Below, piece by piece: positions 1-9,072 of a DNA stretch of 64,000 nt. The stretch comes from an uncultured Ruminococcus sp. (GTDB lineage: Bacteria; Bacillota; Clostridia; Lachnospirales; Lachnospiraceae), in contig FMEL01000003.1 in NCBI GenBank assembly GCA_900066355.1, positions 62,001-126,000 on the forward strand. The letters are read 5' to 3'. Numbering within the stretch: the stretch's first letter is position 1; each line of letters starts with the position of its first letter. The position numbers and the translations under genes were made by a program. The notes beneath the pieces are model-generated. The model worked only from the letters and a program-made list of their open reading frames with translations. It was not told the origin of the DNA and ran no database searches.

Positions 1-156
1 TTACAATACCTACGAATTGTTTCGTGCGCTGCAATCCCACAATTCATACTTTATCAGTATATTACAGTTTCCATGGTTCGTAAACCTCTCCACGGGTTTT
101 CGTTTAAAGTTTAAGTTTTGTTTAGATTTTTCCTGTAATATCTGTGATTTTTTCTA

Positions 157-192
157 ATCAAAAACCGGAGAAACTATTTCGTCTCTCCGGTT
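157..192 (-). terminator. Rho-independent terminator after carB
   Basis: The arms AACCGGAGA (163-171) and TCTCCGGTT (184-192) form a nine-pair stem. On the minus strand the stem is followed by a short T-rich run. It lies just past the carB stop, so it should end the carAB transcript. In bases 1-156 I see no gene or clear signal. Confidence 0.8.
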
Positions 193-212
193 GTAAAGTT
201 ATTTTTATTCTT

Positions 213-3200
213 TTATCTGTCTGCTATCGTTGCAATATCGATCAGCGTCAGGTGGTGAAGGTCTGTGTTTTCAAGGCTGGTTACAAGCGCTTCTGCTGTA
301 TCCAGACTGGTCAGAACATTGACACCTGTCTCGATCGCATTTCGCCGGATCACGAAACCATCTTTCTGATGCTCCACACCCTGCGGCGGTGTATCAATAA
401 CAACGTCGATCTTATGTCCGAGAATCAGGTCCATAAGGTTCGGTGCCGGCTGCTCCAGTTTATTTGTACGGATTGCTTTGATTCCGTTTTCTTTGAGAAC
501 TCTTGCAGTTCCTCTTGTTGCATAAATACGGTATCCAAGAGCCTCGAAACGTCTTGCGATCGGAACAACTTCCTGCTGATCCTCATCCTTGACAGTAATG
601 ATCATGTTTTTGTATTTCGGAAGTTTGATTCCGGCACCAATGAAAGCTTTATAAAGAGCCTCATTGAAAGTCTCTGCAATACCAAGGCATTCACCGGTGG
701 ATTTCATTTCCGGTCCAAGGCTGATATCTGCACCGCGAATCTTCTCGAAGGAGAATACCGGCATCTTGATTGCGATATGTTTTGCCTCCGGCTGAAGTCC
801 AGGTTCATATCCCATATCTTTCAGTTTGTATCCGAGAATGACCTTTGTAGCCAGCGGCACAATCGGAATTCCTGTTACTTTACTGATGTAAGGTACGGTA
901 CGGCTGGAACGTGGGTTTACTTCGATAACATATACTTCTTCACCGCATACAATAAACTGAATGTTGATCATACCGATTACATGAAGTGCTTTTGCCAGAC
1001 GGCGTGTGTACTCTGCAATCGTGTCTTTTGCTTTCTGGCTGATTGTCTGTGCCGGATATACAGAGATACTGTCTCCGGAATGGATACCTGCACGTTCGAT
1101 ATGTTCCATGATACCAGGAATCAGGATATCCTCACCATCACATACAGCATCGACCTCGATTTCTTTACCCATCAGGTATTTATCAACAAGGATCGGATGT
1201 TCCTGTGCGATCTGGTTGATGATTCCGATATATTCTTCTACATCCTCATCGCTGACCGCAATACGCATACCCTGTCCGCCAAGAACGTAGGAAGGACGTA
1301 CAAGTACCGGATATCCCAGCTCATTGGCTGCTTTTTTTGCTTCTTCGGCAGTAAAGACAGTATGTCCCTTCGGTCTCGGAATCTGGCACTGCTCCAGAAT
1401 TTCATCGAACAGCTCACGGTCTTCGGCCGCATCTACATCTTCTGCAGATGTTCCGAGGATTTTTACTCCCATTTTCATGAGTGCTTCGGTAAGTTTGATT
1501 GCAGTCTGTCCACCGAACTGTACAACTGCACCATCCGGTTTCTCAATATTTACGATGTTTTCCACATCTTCCGGTGTCAGTGGCTCGAAATACAGTTTGT
1601 CCGCAATATCAAAGTCGGTGCTGACAGTTTCCGGGTTGTTGTTTACGATAATGGTCTCATAGCCTTCTTTTTTGAATGCCCAGGTACAATGTACGGAGCA
1701 GAAGTCGAATTCGATACCCTGTCCAATACGGATCGGTCCGGAACCAAGAACAAGGACTTTCTTCTTATCATGAGCAGCTACTGCTTCGTTTTCCGTATCC
1801 GGTCCGCCATATACAGAGTAATAATATGGTGTTGCAGCAGCAAACTCAGCTGCACAGGTATCTACCATCTTGTAAGCGGCTGTGATCTTGTATCCCTGAC
1901 GAAGTGCCTTGATATCGGCTTCTGTTCTTCCACAGAGGTTTGCGATCACGTAATCCGGAAATTCCATGCGTTTTGCTTCCAGAAGAAGTTCTTCTGTAAG
2001 CGGCTGAGTCTTAAGTGCCTGTTCCATCTCTACAAGGATTGCAATCTTGTCGATAAACCAGCGGTCGATCTTTGTAATTCTGTGGATGTATTCTTTGGAG
2101 ATATCTCTTCGGATTGCTTCTGCGATCTTCCAGATACGACGGTCATCTACAACTGCCAGTTCTTCGATCAACTCATCCTCAGCAAGACCTGTAAAGTCAT
2201 AGGACATAAGACTGTCTACATGCTGTTCCAGAGAACGGATGGCTTTCATGAGCGCACCCTCGAAGTTGTGACAGATACTCATAACTTCACCGGTTGCTTT
2301 CATCTGAGTTGTCAGAGTTCTCTTTGCAGTGATAAATTTATCGAATGGAAGTCTCGGAATCTTAACTACACAGTAATCAAGCATCGGCTCAAAACTTGCA
2401 TATGTTTTTCCTGTAATAGCATTCGGGATTTCATCCAGTGTATAACCCAGGGCGATCTTTGCAGCAACTTTGGCAATCGGATAACCTGTAGCTTTACTTG
2501 CCAGTGCGGAGGAACGACTTACACGCGGGTTTACCTCGATAACACAGTATTCAAAACTCTCCGGATGAAGAGCGTACTGTACGTTACATCCGCCTGTGAT
2601 TCCAAGCTCTGTGATAATATTCAGTGCGGAAGTACGAAGCATCTGGTATTCTTTGTCTCCCAGTGTCTGGGACGGAGCAACTACGATGGAGTCACCGGTA
2701 TGTACACCAACCGGGTCAATATTTTCCATGTTGCAGACTGTGATACAGTTGCCTGCGCTGTCACGCATAACTTCGTATTCGATTTCTTTCCATCCTGCGA
2801 TGCAACGTTCTACCAGAACTTCTCCTACACGTGAAAGACGGAGACCGTTTTCGAGGATTTCTCTGAGTTCGAATTCATTGTTGGCGATACCGCCGCCACT
2901 TCCGCCAAGTGTGTAAGCAGGACGGAGAACGACCGGATATCCGATGGTTCTGGTGAATGCCACGCCGTCTTCTACGGTTGTTACGACTTTGGATGCCGCA
3001 ACCGGCTCACCGATCTTTTCCATGGTATCTTTAAATTCCTGACGGTCTTCTGCTTTCTTGATTGTTTCTGCAGTAGTACCGATCAGGCGTACGTTGTGTT
3101 CTTTGAGGAAGCCTTTTTCTTCCAGTTCCATAGCAAGGTTCAGACCTGCCTGGCCACCAAGTGTCGGAAGTACGCTGTCCGGCTGTTCTTTCAGGATGAG

Positions 3201-3428
3201 CTGCTCTACAACTTCTACTGTCAGTGGCTCGATGTAAACTTTATCTGCAATATCCTTATCTGTCATGATCGTCGCAGGGTTGGAGTTCAGGAGAACTACT
3301 TCCATGCCTTCTTCTTTCAGAGAACGGCATGCCTGTGTACCTGCGTAGTCAAACTCTGCTGCCTGACCGATGATAATCGGACCGGATCCAATTACAAGAA
3401 CTTTATGTATATCTTTATTTCTCGGCAT
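213..3428 (-). CDS. carB: Carbamoyl-phosphate synthase large subunit
   Basis: CarB makes carbamoyl phosphate from bicarbonate, two ATP and ammonia delivered by CarA, feeding pyrimidine and arginine synthesis in the cytoplasm. The 1071-residue protein has the usual duplicated layout. Each half opens with a Rossmann-like motif (VLVIGSGPIIIGQ near residue 10, VLVLGSGPIRIGQ near 560) followed by an ATP-grasp domain. The C-terminal ~130 residues match the MGS-like allosteric domain. Length is normal for the family and both ATP-grasp halves look intact. The start overlaps the end of carA by 14 bases, indicating a translationally coupled operon. The terminator at 157-192 follows. Confidence 0.98.
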   Translation of the reverse strand: MPRNKDIHKVLVIGSGPIIIGQAAEFDYAGTQACRSLKEEGMEVVLLNSNPATIMTDKDIADKVYIEPLTVEVVEQLILKEQPDSVLPTLGGQAGLNLAMELEEKGFLKEHNVRLIGTTAETIKKAEDRQEFKDTMEKIGEPVAASKVVTTVEDGVAFTRTIGYPVVLRPAYTLGGSGGGIANNEFELREILENGLRLSRVGEVLVERCIAGWKEIEYEVMRDSAGNCITVCNMENIDPVGVHTGDSIVVAPSQTLGDKEYQMLRTSALNIITELGITGGCNVQYALHPESFEYCVIEVNPRVSRSSALASKATGYPIAKVAAKIALGYTLDEIPNAITGKTYASFEPMLDYCVVKIPRLPFDKFITAKRTLTTQMKATGEVMSICHNFEGALMKAIRSLEQHVDSLMSYDFTGLAEDELIEELAVVDDRRIWKIAEAIRRDISKEYIHRITKIDRWFIDKIAILVEMEQALKTQPLTEELLLEAKRMEFPDYVIANLCGRTEADIKALRQGYKITAAYKMVDTCAAEFAAATPYYYSVYGGPDTENEAVAAHDKKKVLVLGSGPIRIGQGIEFDFCSVHCTWAFKKEGYETIIVNNNPETVSTDFDIADKLYFEPLTPEDVENIVNIEKPDGAVVQFGGQTAIKLTEALMKMGVKILGTSAEDVDAAEDRELFDEILEQCQIPRPKGHTVFTAEEAKKAANELGYPVLVRPSYVLGGQGMRIAVSDEDVEEYIGIINQIAQEHPILVDKYLMGKEIEVDAVCDGEDILIPGIMEHIERAGIHSGDSISVYPAQTISQKAKDTIAEYTRRLAKALHVIGMINIQFIVCGEEVYVIEVNPRSSRTVPYISKVTGIPIVPLATKVILGYKLKDMGYEPGLQPEAKHIAIKMPVFSFEKIRGADISLGPEMKSTGECLGIAETFNEALYKAFIGAGIKLPKYKNMIITVKDEDQQEVVPIARRFEALGYRIYATRGTARVLKENGIKAIRTNKLEQPAPNLMDLILGHKIDVVIDTPPQGVEHQKDGFVIRRNAIETGVNVLTSLDTAEALVTSLENTDLHHLTLIDIATIADR

Positions 3429-4503
3429 GATCTGTTCCTCCCATCATTTTCATAAATCTGTCAAACAGGTAGCTGGAATCCTGCGGTCCAGGGCATGCTT
3501 CCGGATGGAACTGAACGGTAAAGATGTTCTTTCCTTCGTAAGCCATTCCTTCGTTTGTACCATCATTTACATTGATAAATGCAGGTTTGGCAATGCCCTT
3601 TTTCTCAAGTCCTTCTGCATCTACCACATAGCCATGGTTCTGTGAAGAAATGTAAACGCGTCCTGTCTCAAGGTCTTTTACCGGATGGTTGCCGCCGCGG
3701 TGTCCATATTTCATCTTATGTGTGTCGCCACCTGTCGCAAGCGCCATAAGCTGGTGTCCGAGGCAGATTGCAAAGATCGGTACATCAGATTCGTAAAGTT
3801 TACGGATTTCTTCTATAATAGTGGTACATTCTTTCGGGTCTCCAGGGCCATTGCTCAGCATGATTCCGTCCGGAGCATCTTTCAGGATCTCTTCTGCCGG
3901 TGTCAGTGCCGGATAGATTGTCACCTGACATCCTCTTTCATTCAGAGAATGTGCGATGTTACGTTTTGCTCCAAAGTCCATGAGTGCTACTTTTGGTCCG
4001 TTACCTTTGAGTACTTCTTTTTCTTTGCAGGTAACTTTTTCAACTACTTTTCCTGTTGTATATGCTTTTAAGCGGGGGATTATTTCGTCTAAATCATAGT
4101 TTTCATTGACAGTGATCATACCATTCATGGTACCTTTTTCACGAAGAATTTTGGTGAGAGCACGGGTATCAATACCGGCAATACCCGGAATATCATGTTT
4201 TTCAAGAAAATGCTGAATTGTGTCCACGCTTCTGAAGTTGCTTGGAACACGTGATAATTCACGAACGATAAAACCATCAATCCATGGTTTTCTGGATTCC
4301 TGGTCCTCATAACAAATACCATAGTTACCAATTAGAGGGTAGGTCATGCAAACGGCCTGTCCTGCATACGACGGGTCAGTCATTACTTCAAGATATCCGG
4401 TCATGGATGTGTTAAAAACGATTTCACTGATGACTTCTCTTGTCGAACCGATACTTGTTCCTTTAAATACATGGCCATCTTCTAATATCAGAAATGCTTT
4501 CAT
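3415..4503 (-). CDS. carA: Carbamoyl-phosphate synthase small (glutaminase) subunit
   Basis: CarA hydrolyses glutamine and channels ammonia to CarB. The 362-residue protein has the N-terminal CPSase small-chain domain (TSMTGYLEVMTDPSYAGQ near residue 35) and a C-terminal class I amidotransferase domain. The nucleophilic cysteine lies in FAICLGHQLMALA near residue 246 and the His-Glu pair in QFHPEACPGP near residue 335. An AAGGGAG site precedes the ATG. The leader from the predicted promoter is only about 35 bases. I see no PyrR-type attenuator or other riboswitch, so any pyrimidine control would have to act at initiation. Confidence 0.98.
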   Translation of the reverse strand: MKAFLILEDGHVFKGTSIGSTREVISEIVFNTSMTGYLEVMTDPSYAGQAVCMTYPLIGNYGICYEDQESRKPWIDGFIVRELSRVPSNFRSVDTIQHFLEKHDIPGIAGIDTRALTKILREKGTMNGMITVNENYDLDEIIPRLKAYTTGKVVEKVTCKEKEVLKGNGPKVALMDFGAKRNIAHSLNERGCQVTIYPALTPAEEILKDAPDGIMLSNGPGDPKECTTIIEEIRKLYESDVPIFAICLGHQLMALATGGDTHKMKYGHRGGNHPVKDLETGRVYISSQNHGYVVDAEGLEKKGIAKPAFINVNDGTNEGMAYEGKNIFTVQFHPEACPGPQDSSYLFDRFMKMMGGTDHAEK

Positions 4504-4542
4504 ATAATCTCCCTTTCTCTTGTTTTATCCTAAATCTTCAAA

Positions 4543-4571
4543 ATTGTATCACAAGAGTTTTTGTTTTTCAA
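4543..4571 (-). promoter_or_regulatory. Promoter of carAB
   Basis: On the minus strand, -35 TTGAAA (4566-4571) and -10 TACAAT (4543-4548) are separated by 17 bases. The predicted transcript starts about 35 bases before the carA ATG. The fit to a housekeeping sigma-A promoter is good. Confidence 0.75.
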
Positions 4572-4691
4572 CAGGTTAAAGTGCTAAAAATAATTAAGTT
4601 GTTCAAAAAAACTTTGTTCTGGTGATCGTTTGAGTAAATTGTTGCTTTTGCAAGTATTATTAAAAAAATTTAATTTTTTTTATTTTTTCTA

Positions 4692-4720
4692 TTGACATTT
4701 AGGTTTTGTTGCGTTATTAT
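4692..4720 (+). promoter_or_regulatory. Promoter of tRNA-Leu(CAG)
   Basis: A consensus -35 TTGACA (4692-4697) is followed after 17 bases by -10 TATTAT (4715-4720). The predicted leader begins with a short hairpin, CAGTCG (4728-4733) with CGACTG (4741-4746). This would be removed with the 5' leader by RNase P. A related promoter and leader recur at about 8849-8916. Confidence 0.8.
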
Positions 4721-4760
4721 AAACAGGCAGTCGACGAGAGCGACTGATTCATAATGAAAT

Positions 4761-4844
4761 GCAGGAGTGGCGGAATTGGCAGACGCGCAGGCTTCAGGTG
4801 CCTGTGGTCGCAAGATCGTGTGGGTTCAAGTCCCATCTCCTGCA
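4761..4844 (+). tRNA. tRNA-Leu (anticodon CAG)
   Basis: This is a class II tRNA with a long variable arm. The acceptor arms GCAGGAG (4761-4767) and CTCCTGC (4837-4843) pair perfectly, with discriminator A at 4844. The D-arm contains AATTGGCAGA. The seven-base anticodon loop gives CAG at 4795-4797, reading CUG leucine codons. The T-loop GGTTCAAGTCC is canonical. CCA is not encoded. Within 50 bases the gene is followed by a large palindrome. Confidence 0.95.
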
Positions 4845-4887
4845 TTATTTTTTTATCTAAAAACAAAAAGCGTAAAATAAAGGATAT

Positions 4888-5100
4888 GCTCTGATATAAC
4901 AGATACCCGGTCCGGTAACAGCTTCGGAATTTGGAAACACTATGGCTATTCTCAGTCTGTTAAAACCATGAACCAAAAGCACATAACTCGCTGTCGCTCA
5001 GACAATGTGCTTTTGATCCATAACACAGCCTGCGAATAACCTGAGTGTTACCATAAATTCCTCCAGAAATTACCGGATCGGGTATCTTTATATTCAGAGC
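4888..5100. repeat. 213-bp imperfect palindrome (long hairpin element, copy 1)
   Basis: The whole interval folds back on itself. Outer arms GCTCTG / CAGAGC are followed by AGATACCCGG-CCGGTAA pairing with TTACCGG-CGGGTATCT, then by imperfect middle arms. The inner stem is AAAAGCACAT (4975-4984) with ATGTGCTTTT (5005-5014), around the loop AACTCGCTGTCGCTCAGACA (4985-5004). No open frame of note is present. The same loop, inverted and with one change, sits at the centre of a second palindrome at 9073-9262 although the stem sequences differ. It could be a MITE-like insertion, a structured transcript or a very long terminator. Bases 5101-5147 hold nothing I recognise. Confidence 0.8.
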
Positions 5101-5147
5101 TTTTCTTTAGTTTTACATGTGGCACCGCTCACGCTCCGCACGGGAGA

Positions 5148-8100
5148 TTACTTCACTGTAACCTTACATTTTGTTGTTTTGTTTCCGGATTTTACAGTGA
5201 TAACTGCGGTTCCTTTTTTCTTTGCTGTAATCTGACCTTTAGAATTCACTGTTACAATCTTTGTGTTATTGGACTTGTAAGTAATTTTCTGTGCGCTGGT
5301 CAGAGGAGCAATCACCGGATGCAATATAACTTTCTGTTTTCTTTTCAGTTTCAGATTCTTTGACACACCGGATATTTTTTTAGTCTTTACAGTATTTTTC
5401 TGAACAGATACTGTTATAACTTTTTTCAGACCACTCTTTAATGTAATCGTAATTCTGGCTTTTCCTGTCTTTTTCCCGGCAGTAACTGTACTGGTTCCAT
5501 TTGTTTTTCCTAATATTTTTACAATTTTTGTATTATCTGATTTCCATGAAATAATGGAATCTCCTTTAGCCAGACCGGTTACTTTGAGGACTTTTGTCTT
5601 CTGTCTGGTTTTAAGTGGAAATGAAGATACAGATACTGTCATGGTTTTCTCTAATTTACTTCCGACTTCTCTCTCTTCTTCTTTCTTACAAATGTCACAG
5701 GAACGAACCTGAATCTCCGGTGAATCAACTGTCGCCTGATTTCTGGTAGTCCAGGAACCGAATTTATGTCCTGCTGCCGGAATCTCTTCAGTTCTTGTCT
5801 TACCACAGTTGCTGCAGGTATAAGCTTTCTCTCCTATTTCTGTGCAGGTTACTTCTTTCGTCACTTTACCCTGTCCCCAAGCATGCCCCGTCGCTTCAAG
5901 AGTCTTCTGCGGAACCAGAATTTCATTACAAACAGAACAATGACTTCCTTCGGTTTTACCAATTGTTTCACAAGTTGGCTCGATTACACTGTCTGTCACC
6001 TCAGTATGACCGGTGGCTGGAATTACTTCTGTTTTGGTTGCTTTGCAGACTGTACAGGTATAGGTCTTTACACCCGTTTCTGTGCAGGTTGGTTTCTTTG
6101 TTACTTCTCCATCATTCCAGCTATGTCCTGTTGCTGGGATTTCTGTTTGTGCCACAAGCACTTTATTGCAGACAGAACAATGACTTCCTTCTATCTTTCC
6201 TGGATTTGTGCAAGTTGGATCAATTGCATTATCTATTATCTCGGTGTGACCGATGGCTGGGATCTCTTCTGTTTTTGTTTCTTTGCAGACTGTACAGGTG
6301 TAAGTCTTTACGCCCTTTTCTTCACAGGTTGCAGATGTTGTTACTTCTCCGACGTTCCAGGTATGTCCTTTCTTGGCAATGACTGTTCCTTTTTCTACAA
6401 CTGTATCACAGTCTTTGCATACCTGATCTCCTGTATAACCTTCTTTACTACAAGTTGTCTCTTCTGCATTTCTTATTTCAATATGCTGATGTCCAGTTGC
6501 TTCTATTTCTTCTGTTCTTGTTTCTTTGCAGACTGTGCAGGTATAAGTCTTCACTCCTGCTTCTATACAAGTTGATTTCTTTGTTACTTCTCCATCATTC
6601 CAGCTATGTCCCAGTGCTGGGATTTCTGTCTGTGCTACAAGCACTTCATTACATACCGAACAATGTTTTCCTTCCATCTTTCCTGCGGCTGTGCAGGTTG
6701 GTGCTACTGCAGCATCCGTTACCTCGGTATGACCGGTGTCTGGGATTTCTTCTGTTTTTATTTTGTTGCAGACTGTACAAGTATAGGTCTTCTCTCCCTT
6801 TACTGTACATGTTGCAGGTGTTGTTACTTCTCCATCATTCCAGCTATGTCCTGGTGCTTTAATTATTGTTTCATAAAAATCCCCACATAACGTGCAGACT
6901 TTTTCTTCTTTTCCATCTTTCGTACAGGTAACATCAGTTATACTTTCAGTCACATAGTGATGCTCATGATTTGGATCATAATTATAGTAAACAGTAACAT
7001 TGGCAAATTGCACATTCAAAGCATCCCATTTTTCTTTGGTTCCGGCAAATCTTATGCTCCTCATTTTCTCACTATCGAGAATCATTGCCGAACTAATTGT
7101 CAGTTTATCTCCAAGAATATCTATGCTTAAAAGATTGTCGCAGTAACCAAACGCACAATTTTCAATTCTTGTAACACTTTTGGGAATCGTAATTGTTTTT
7201 AAACTACTACAACCATCAAACATATGTGATACAATAGTTGTAATTCCTTCCGGAATATTTACCTTCTCTAACCCACTGCAATCTTCAAACACAGAATTTG
7301 CAATCGATGTTACTCCTTCTGGAATATCTATACTTTTCAGTCTGCTACACCCCAAAAAAGCTTCATATCCGATACTTTTTAATCCTTTGGGTAAATCCAT
7401 ATTATTTAAAGAGCTACAGCGAGAAAACGCACTTCTACTTATTTGATTCAAGTTTTCAGGAAGCGTTATACTTTCCAAATTTTCACATAAAAAAAATGTA
7501 CCCTCTTCAATATTGGTTACTCCCTGCGGAATGTTTATACTTTTCAAATTACTACAACGAGAAAATGCATATGATCCAATACTGGTTACTTTATCAGAAA
7601 TACTAATGTTTGTTAAACTACTACAGCCACTAAATGCATATTTATTAATTGCTTCCACCTTATCCGAAATATTAATGTTTGTTAAACTACTACAACCGCT
7701 AAATGCATATTCACCTATTTCTTTTATTCCTTTCACACCATCAGCTATTGTTACACTTTCTAAATCGGTACAGTCTTTAAATAAATATTTTCTCACATAG
7801 TTAACATATGGCAATTTTATCTTCTCTAATCCACTACAGCCACTAAATGCCCCCTCACCAATAATATTGACTTTTCTTGATAGATCTACAACATCTAATC
7901 TTTTGCAATCTTTCAATGCGTACGCGCCAAGTTCAACACAATCTCCCTCAGGTATAGTAATTTTTAGTAATTTATCTAACGAGCAAAATGCATATTTTCC
8001 AATTACAGTAACATCTTCATCTACTGTAATATACGTTATACTGTCACGGTATTTATTCCATTCCGGCAAGTTATCCTCTGTATAATCTGCCATCTCTCCA

Positions 8101-8507
8101 TAGCCATTAATTTCCAATTTTCCATCACTATATACAGTCCATATAATTGAAGTCTTTTCTTCTTCTCCCTTCGCAATAACAGCTGCCTGGGGTTTCACTC
8201 CACCATCAGAAAAAGTCGCTATCTCTTCTCCTATATCTGATAACTGCTGTGTGTCTTCTTCGGTTAAACTTTCATCCGCAAAATCGCTAGTTTCTTCATC
8301 TGAGAAATCATCCACTTCTGCATCTGTATCATCGGATTCATCCTGAATCTCTTCAATATCTGTTTCTGGCTCTTCCAGATCAGAGACAGCTTCATCCTCT
8401 ATGACAACTTCTTCTGATAACTCTTCTGCAGCCCAGGCAGTTCCCGGTGTCATCGAAAAAATCGTCGTAGATGCGAGTATCACACCCAACGCTTTCTTTA
8501 TTTTCAT
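5148..8507 (-). CDS. BspA-like leucine-rich-repeat surface protein with CxxC repeats and Ig-like tail
   Basis: This is a predicted secreted or surface-exposed protein of about 1119 residues; its ligand is unknown. The ATG at 8507 is chosen because GGAGG lies eight bases upstream, inside the longer open frame that begins at 8522. In order: a signal peptide ending near TAWA; a very acidic Asp/Glu segment (about 30-95); BspA/LRR_5 repeats of the form AFSGCSSLTNI.I (about 145-480); five roughly 80-residue units rich in CxxC pairs (about 545-935); and a C-terminal region with two group-2 bacterial Ig-like domains (about 955-1119). There is no LPXTG motif or C-terminal membrane anchor, so attachment is unclear. 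Members of this family often bind host or microbial surfaces; that role is inference here. The gene sits between two tRNA-Leu/palindrome units. Confidence 0.85.
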   Translation of the reverse strand: MKIKKALGVILASTTIFSMTPGTAWAAEELSEEVVIEDEAVSDLEEPETDIEEIQDESDDTDAEVDDFSDEETSDFADESLTEEDTQQLSDIGEEIATFSDGGVKPQAAVIAKGEEEKTSIIWTVYSDGKLEINGYGEMADYTEDNLPEWNKYRDSITYITVDEDVTVIGKYAFCSLDKLLKITIPEGDCVELGAYALKDCKRLDVVDLSRKVNIIGEGAFSGCSGLEKIKLPYVNYVRKYLFKDCTDLESVTIADGVKGIKEIGEYAFSGCSSLTNINISDKVEAINKYAFSGCSSLTNISISDKVTSIGSYAFSRCSNLKSINIPQGVTNIEEGTFFLCENLESITLPENLNQISRSAFSRCSSLNNMDLPKGLKSIGYEAFLGCSRLKSIDIPEGVTSIANSVFEDCSGLEKVNIPEGITTIVSHMFDGCSSLKTITIPKSVTRIENCAFGYCDNLLSIDILGDKLTISSAMILDSEKMRSIRFAGTKEKWDALNVQFANVTVYYNYDPNHEHHYVTESITDVTCTKDGKEEKVCTLCGDFYETIIKAPGHSWNDGEVTTPATCTVKGEKTYTCTVCNKIKTEEIPDTGHTEVTDAAVAPTCTAAGKMEGKHCSVCNEVLVAQTEIPALGHSWNDGEVTKKSTCIEAGVKTYTCTVCKETRTEEIEATGHQHIEIRNAEETTCSKEGYTGDQVCKDCDTVVEKGTVIAKKGHTWNVGEVTTSATCEEKGVKTYTCTVCKETKTEEIPAIGHTEIIDNAIDPTCTNPGKIEGSHCSVCNKVLVAQTEIPATGHSWNDGEVTKKPTCTETGVKTYTCTVCKATKTEVIPATGHTEVTDSVIEPTCETIGKTEGSHCSVCNEILVPQKTLEATGHAWGQGKVTKEVTCTEIGEKAYTCSNCGKTRTEEIPAAGHKFGSWTTRNQATVDSPEIQVRSCDICKKEEEREVGSKLEKTMTVSVSSFPLKTRQKTKVLKVTGLAKGDSIISWKSDNTKIVKILGKTNGTSTVTAGKKTGKARITITLKSGLKKVITVSVQKNTVKTKKISGVSKNLKLKRKQKVILHPVIAPLTSAQKITYKSNNTKIVTVNSKGQITAKKKGTAVITVKSGNKTTKCKVTVK
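5700..6870 (-). repeat. Tandem CxxC-containing coding repeats in the BspA-like gene
   Basis: Five consecutive units of roughly 240 bp encode variations of HSWNDGEVT...YTCTVC..., then GHTEV..., then GK.EGSHCSVCN.VLV. Each unit has several cysteines spaced like small zinc ribbons or disulfide knots. The DNA copies are similar enough to allow recombination, and the unit count may vary between strains. Unit five is degenerate at its end. Confidence 0.8.
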
Positions 8508-8693
8508 ATGTACTTCCTCCATTCACCTTCATCCAATACTAAATCTTGTCTATATAATCTATAGTGTATCCCTCAAAAGAAAATAAAGCAAAGAAAAACA
8601 ACCAATCAGGTACAGATTCAGCATATTAGCTAATTATCCCTTCCGTATTTTGTCTGTCTTTTTGTTCTTCCGATCTTACGAACCGTAAATTTC

Positions 8694-8885
8694 TTATTCT
8701 CTTTCAATGTATCTTGCCGATACAACCCCAAAGTATTTTCCAGCAATCTGTATATAATACCATCTTGTTTCATCCGATGCAATTAGCATGTCGCATATGC
8801 CTATCAGTTTTCCTCTCTGCTCATTTACAAATAACTTCAAATTAGGTGTTGACTTTTTTCTCTTATGAGGTATTCTAATTAGGCA
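8694..8885 (-). pseudogene. Possible SH3-like domain remnant
   Basis: The last ~50 codons of an open frame ending here read like the end of a bacterial SH3 domain (RWYYIQIAGKYFGVVSARYI). The frame stays open upstream to 9113, but only by reading antisense through a tRNA-Leu fragment and part of a palindrome, so that extension is not credible as protein. I see no start codon with a ribosome binding site near the SH3-like part. The likeliest reading is the 3' remnant of a degraded cell-wall-binding gene. I see nothing in 8523-8693 beyond AT-rich upstream sequence of the surface protein gene. Confidence 0.3.
8849..8876 (+). promoter_or_regulatory. Promoter of the truncated tRNA-Leu copy
   Basis: TTGACT (8849-8854) and TATTCT (8871-8876) are 16 bases apart. 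The following leader resembles that of the intact tRNA-Leu, beginning AGGCAGT and forming a short CAGT...ACTG hairpin. It appears to be the surviving promoter of a second tRNA-Leu gene and could still drive transcription into the palindrome at 9073-9262. Confidence 0.55.
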
Positions 8886-8916
8886 GTTGTCGGAGAAGAC
8901 TACTGATATACGAAAT

Positions 8917-8945
8917 GCAGGAGTGGCCAAATTGGCAGATGCGCT
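8917..8945 (+). pseudogene. Truncated tRNA-Leu (5' part only)
   Basis: GCAGGAGTGG followed by CCAAATTGGCAGATGCGC matches the acceptor 5' strand and D-arm of a tRNA-Leu. It is close to, but not identical with, the gene at 4761. After the D-arm the similarity stops: no anticodon arm, T-loop or complementary CTCCTGC is found in the next ~150 bases. It cannot make a functional tRNA. Loss of the 3' part suggests a recombination or insertion breakpoint here. Confidence 0.7.
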
Positions 8946-9072
8946 ATCTACAGTCCCAAACTCCCACACTAGTCCGAACAAAATCCAGTAAATTCCCAAT
9001 ACCTTCCACACTATCCCGGATAAAGTCCGGTAGGAAAATAATAAAAAACTCCAGCGTAAAAGCTCTTCTGTG

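Noticed and set aside
144..2834. An 896-codon open frame antisense to carB
   Set aside because: It lies wholly opposite a well-conserved gene, has no ribosome binding site and reads as a Cys/Phe-rich composition typical of shadow frames.
4504..4690. PyrR attenuator or riboswitch before carA
   Set aside because: The leader from the best promoter is only about 35 bases and forms no terminator/antiterminator pair.
5766..6890. Plus-strand open frames rich in Cys, Tyr and Leu opposite the BspA-like gene
   Set aside because: They mirror the repetitive coding sequence and lack ribosome binding sites.
8917..9010. A second intact tRNA-Leu
   Set aside because: No anticodon arm, T-arm or 3' acceptor strand can be found after the D-arm.
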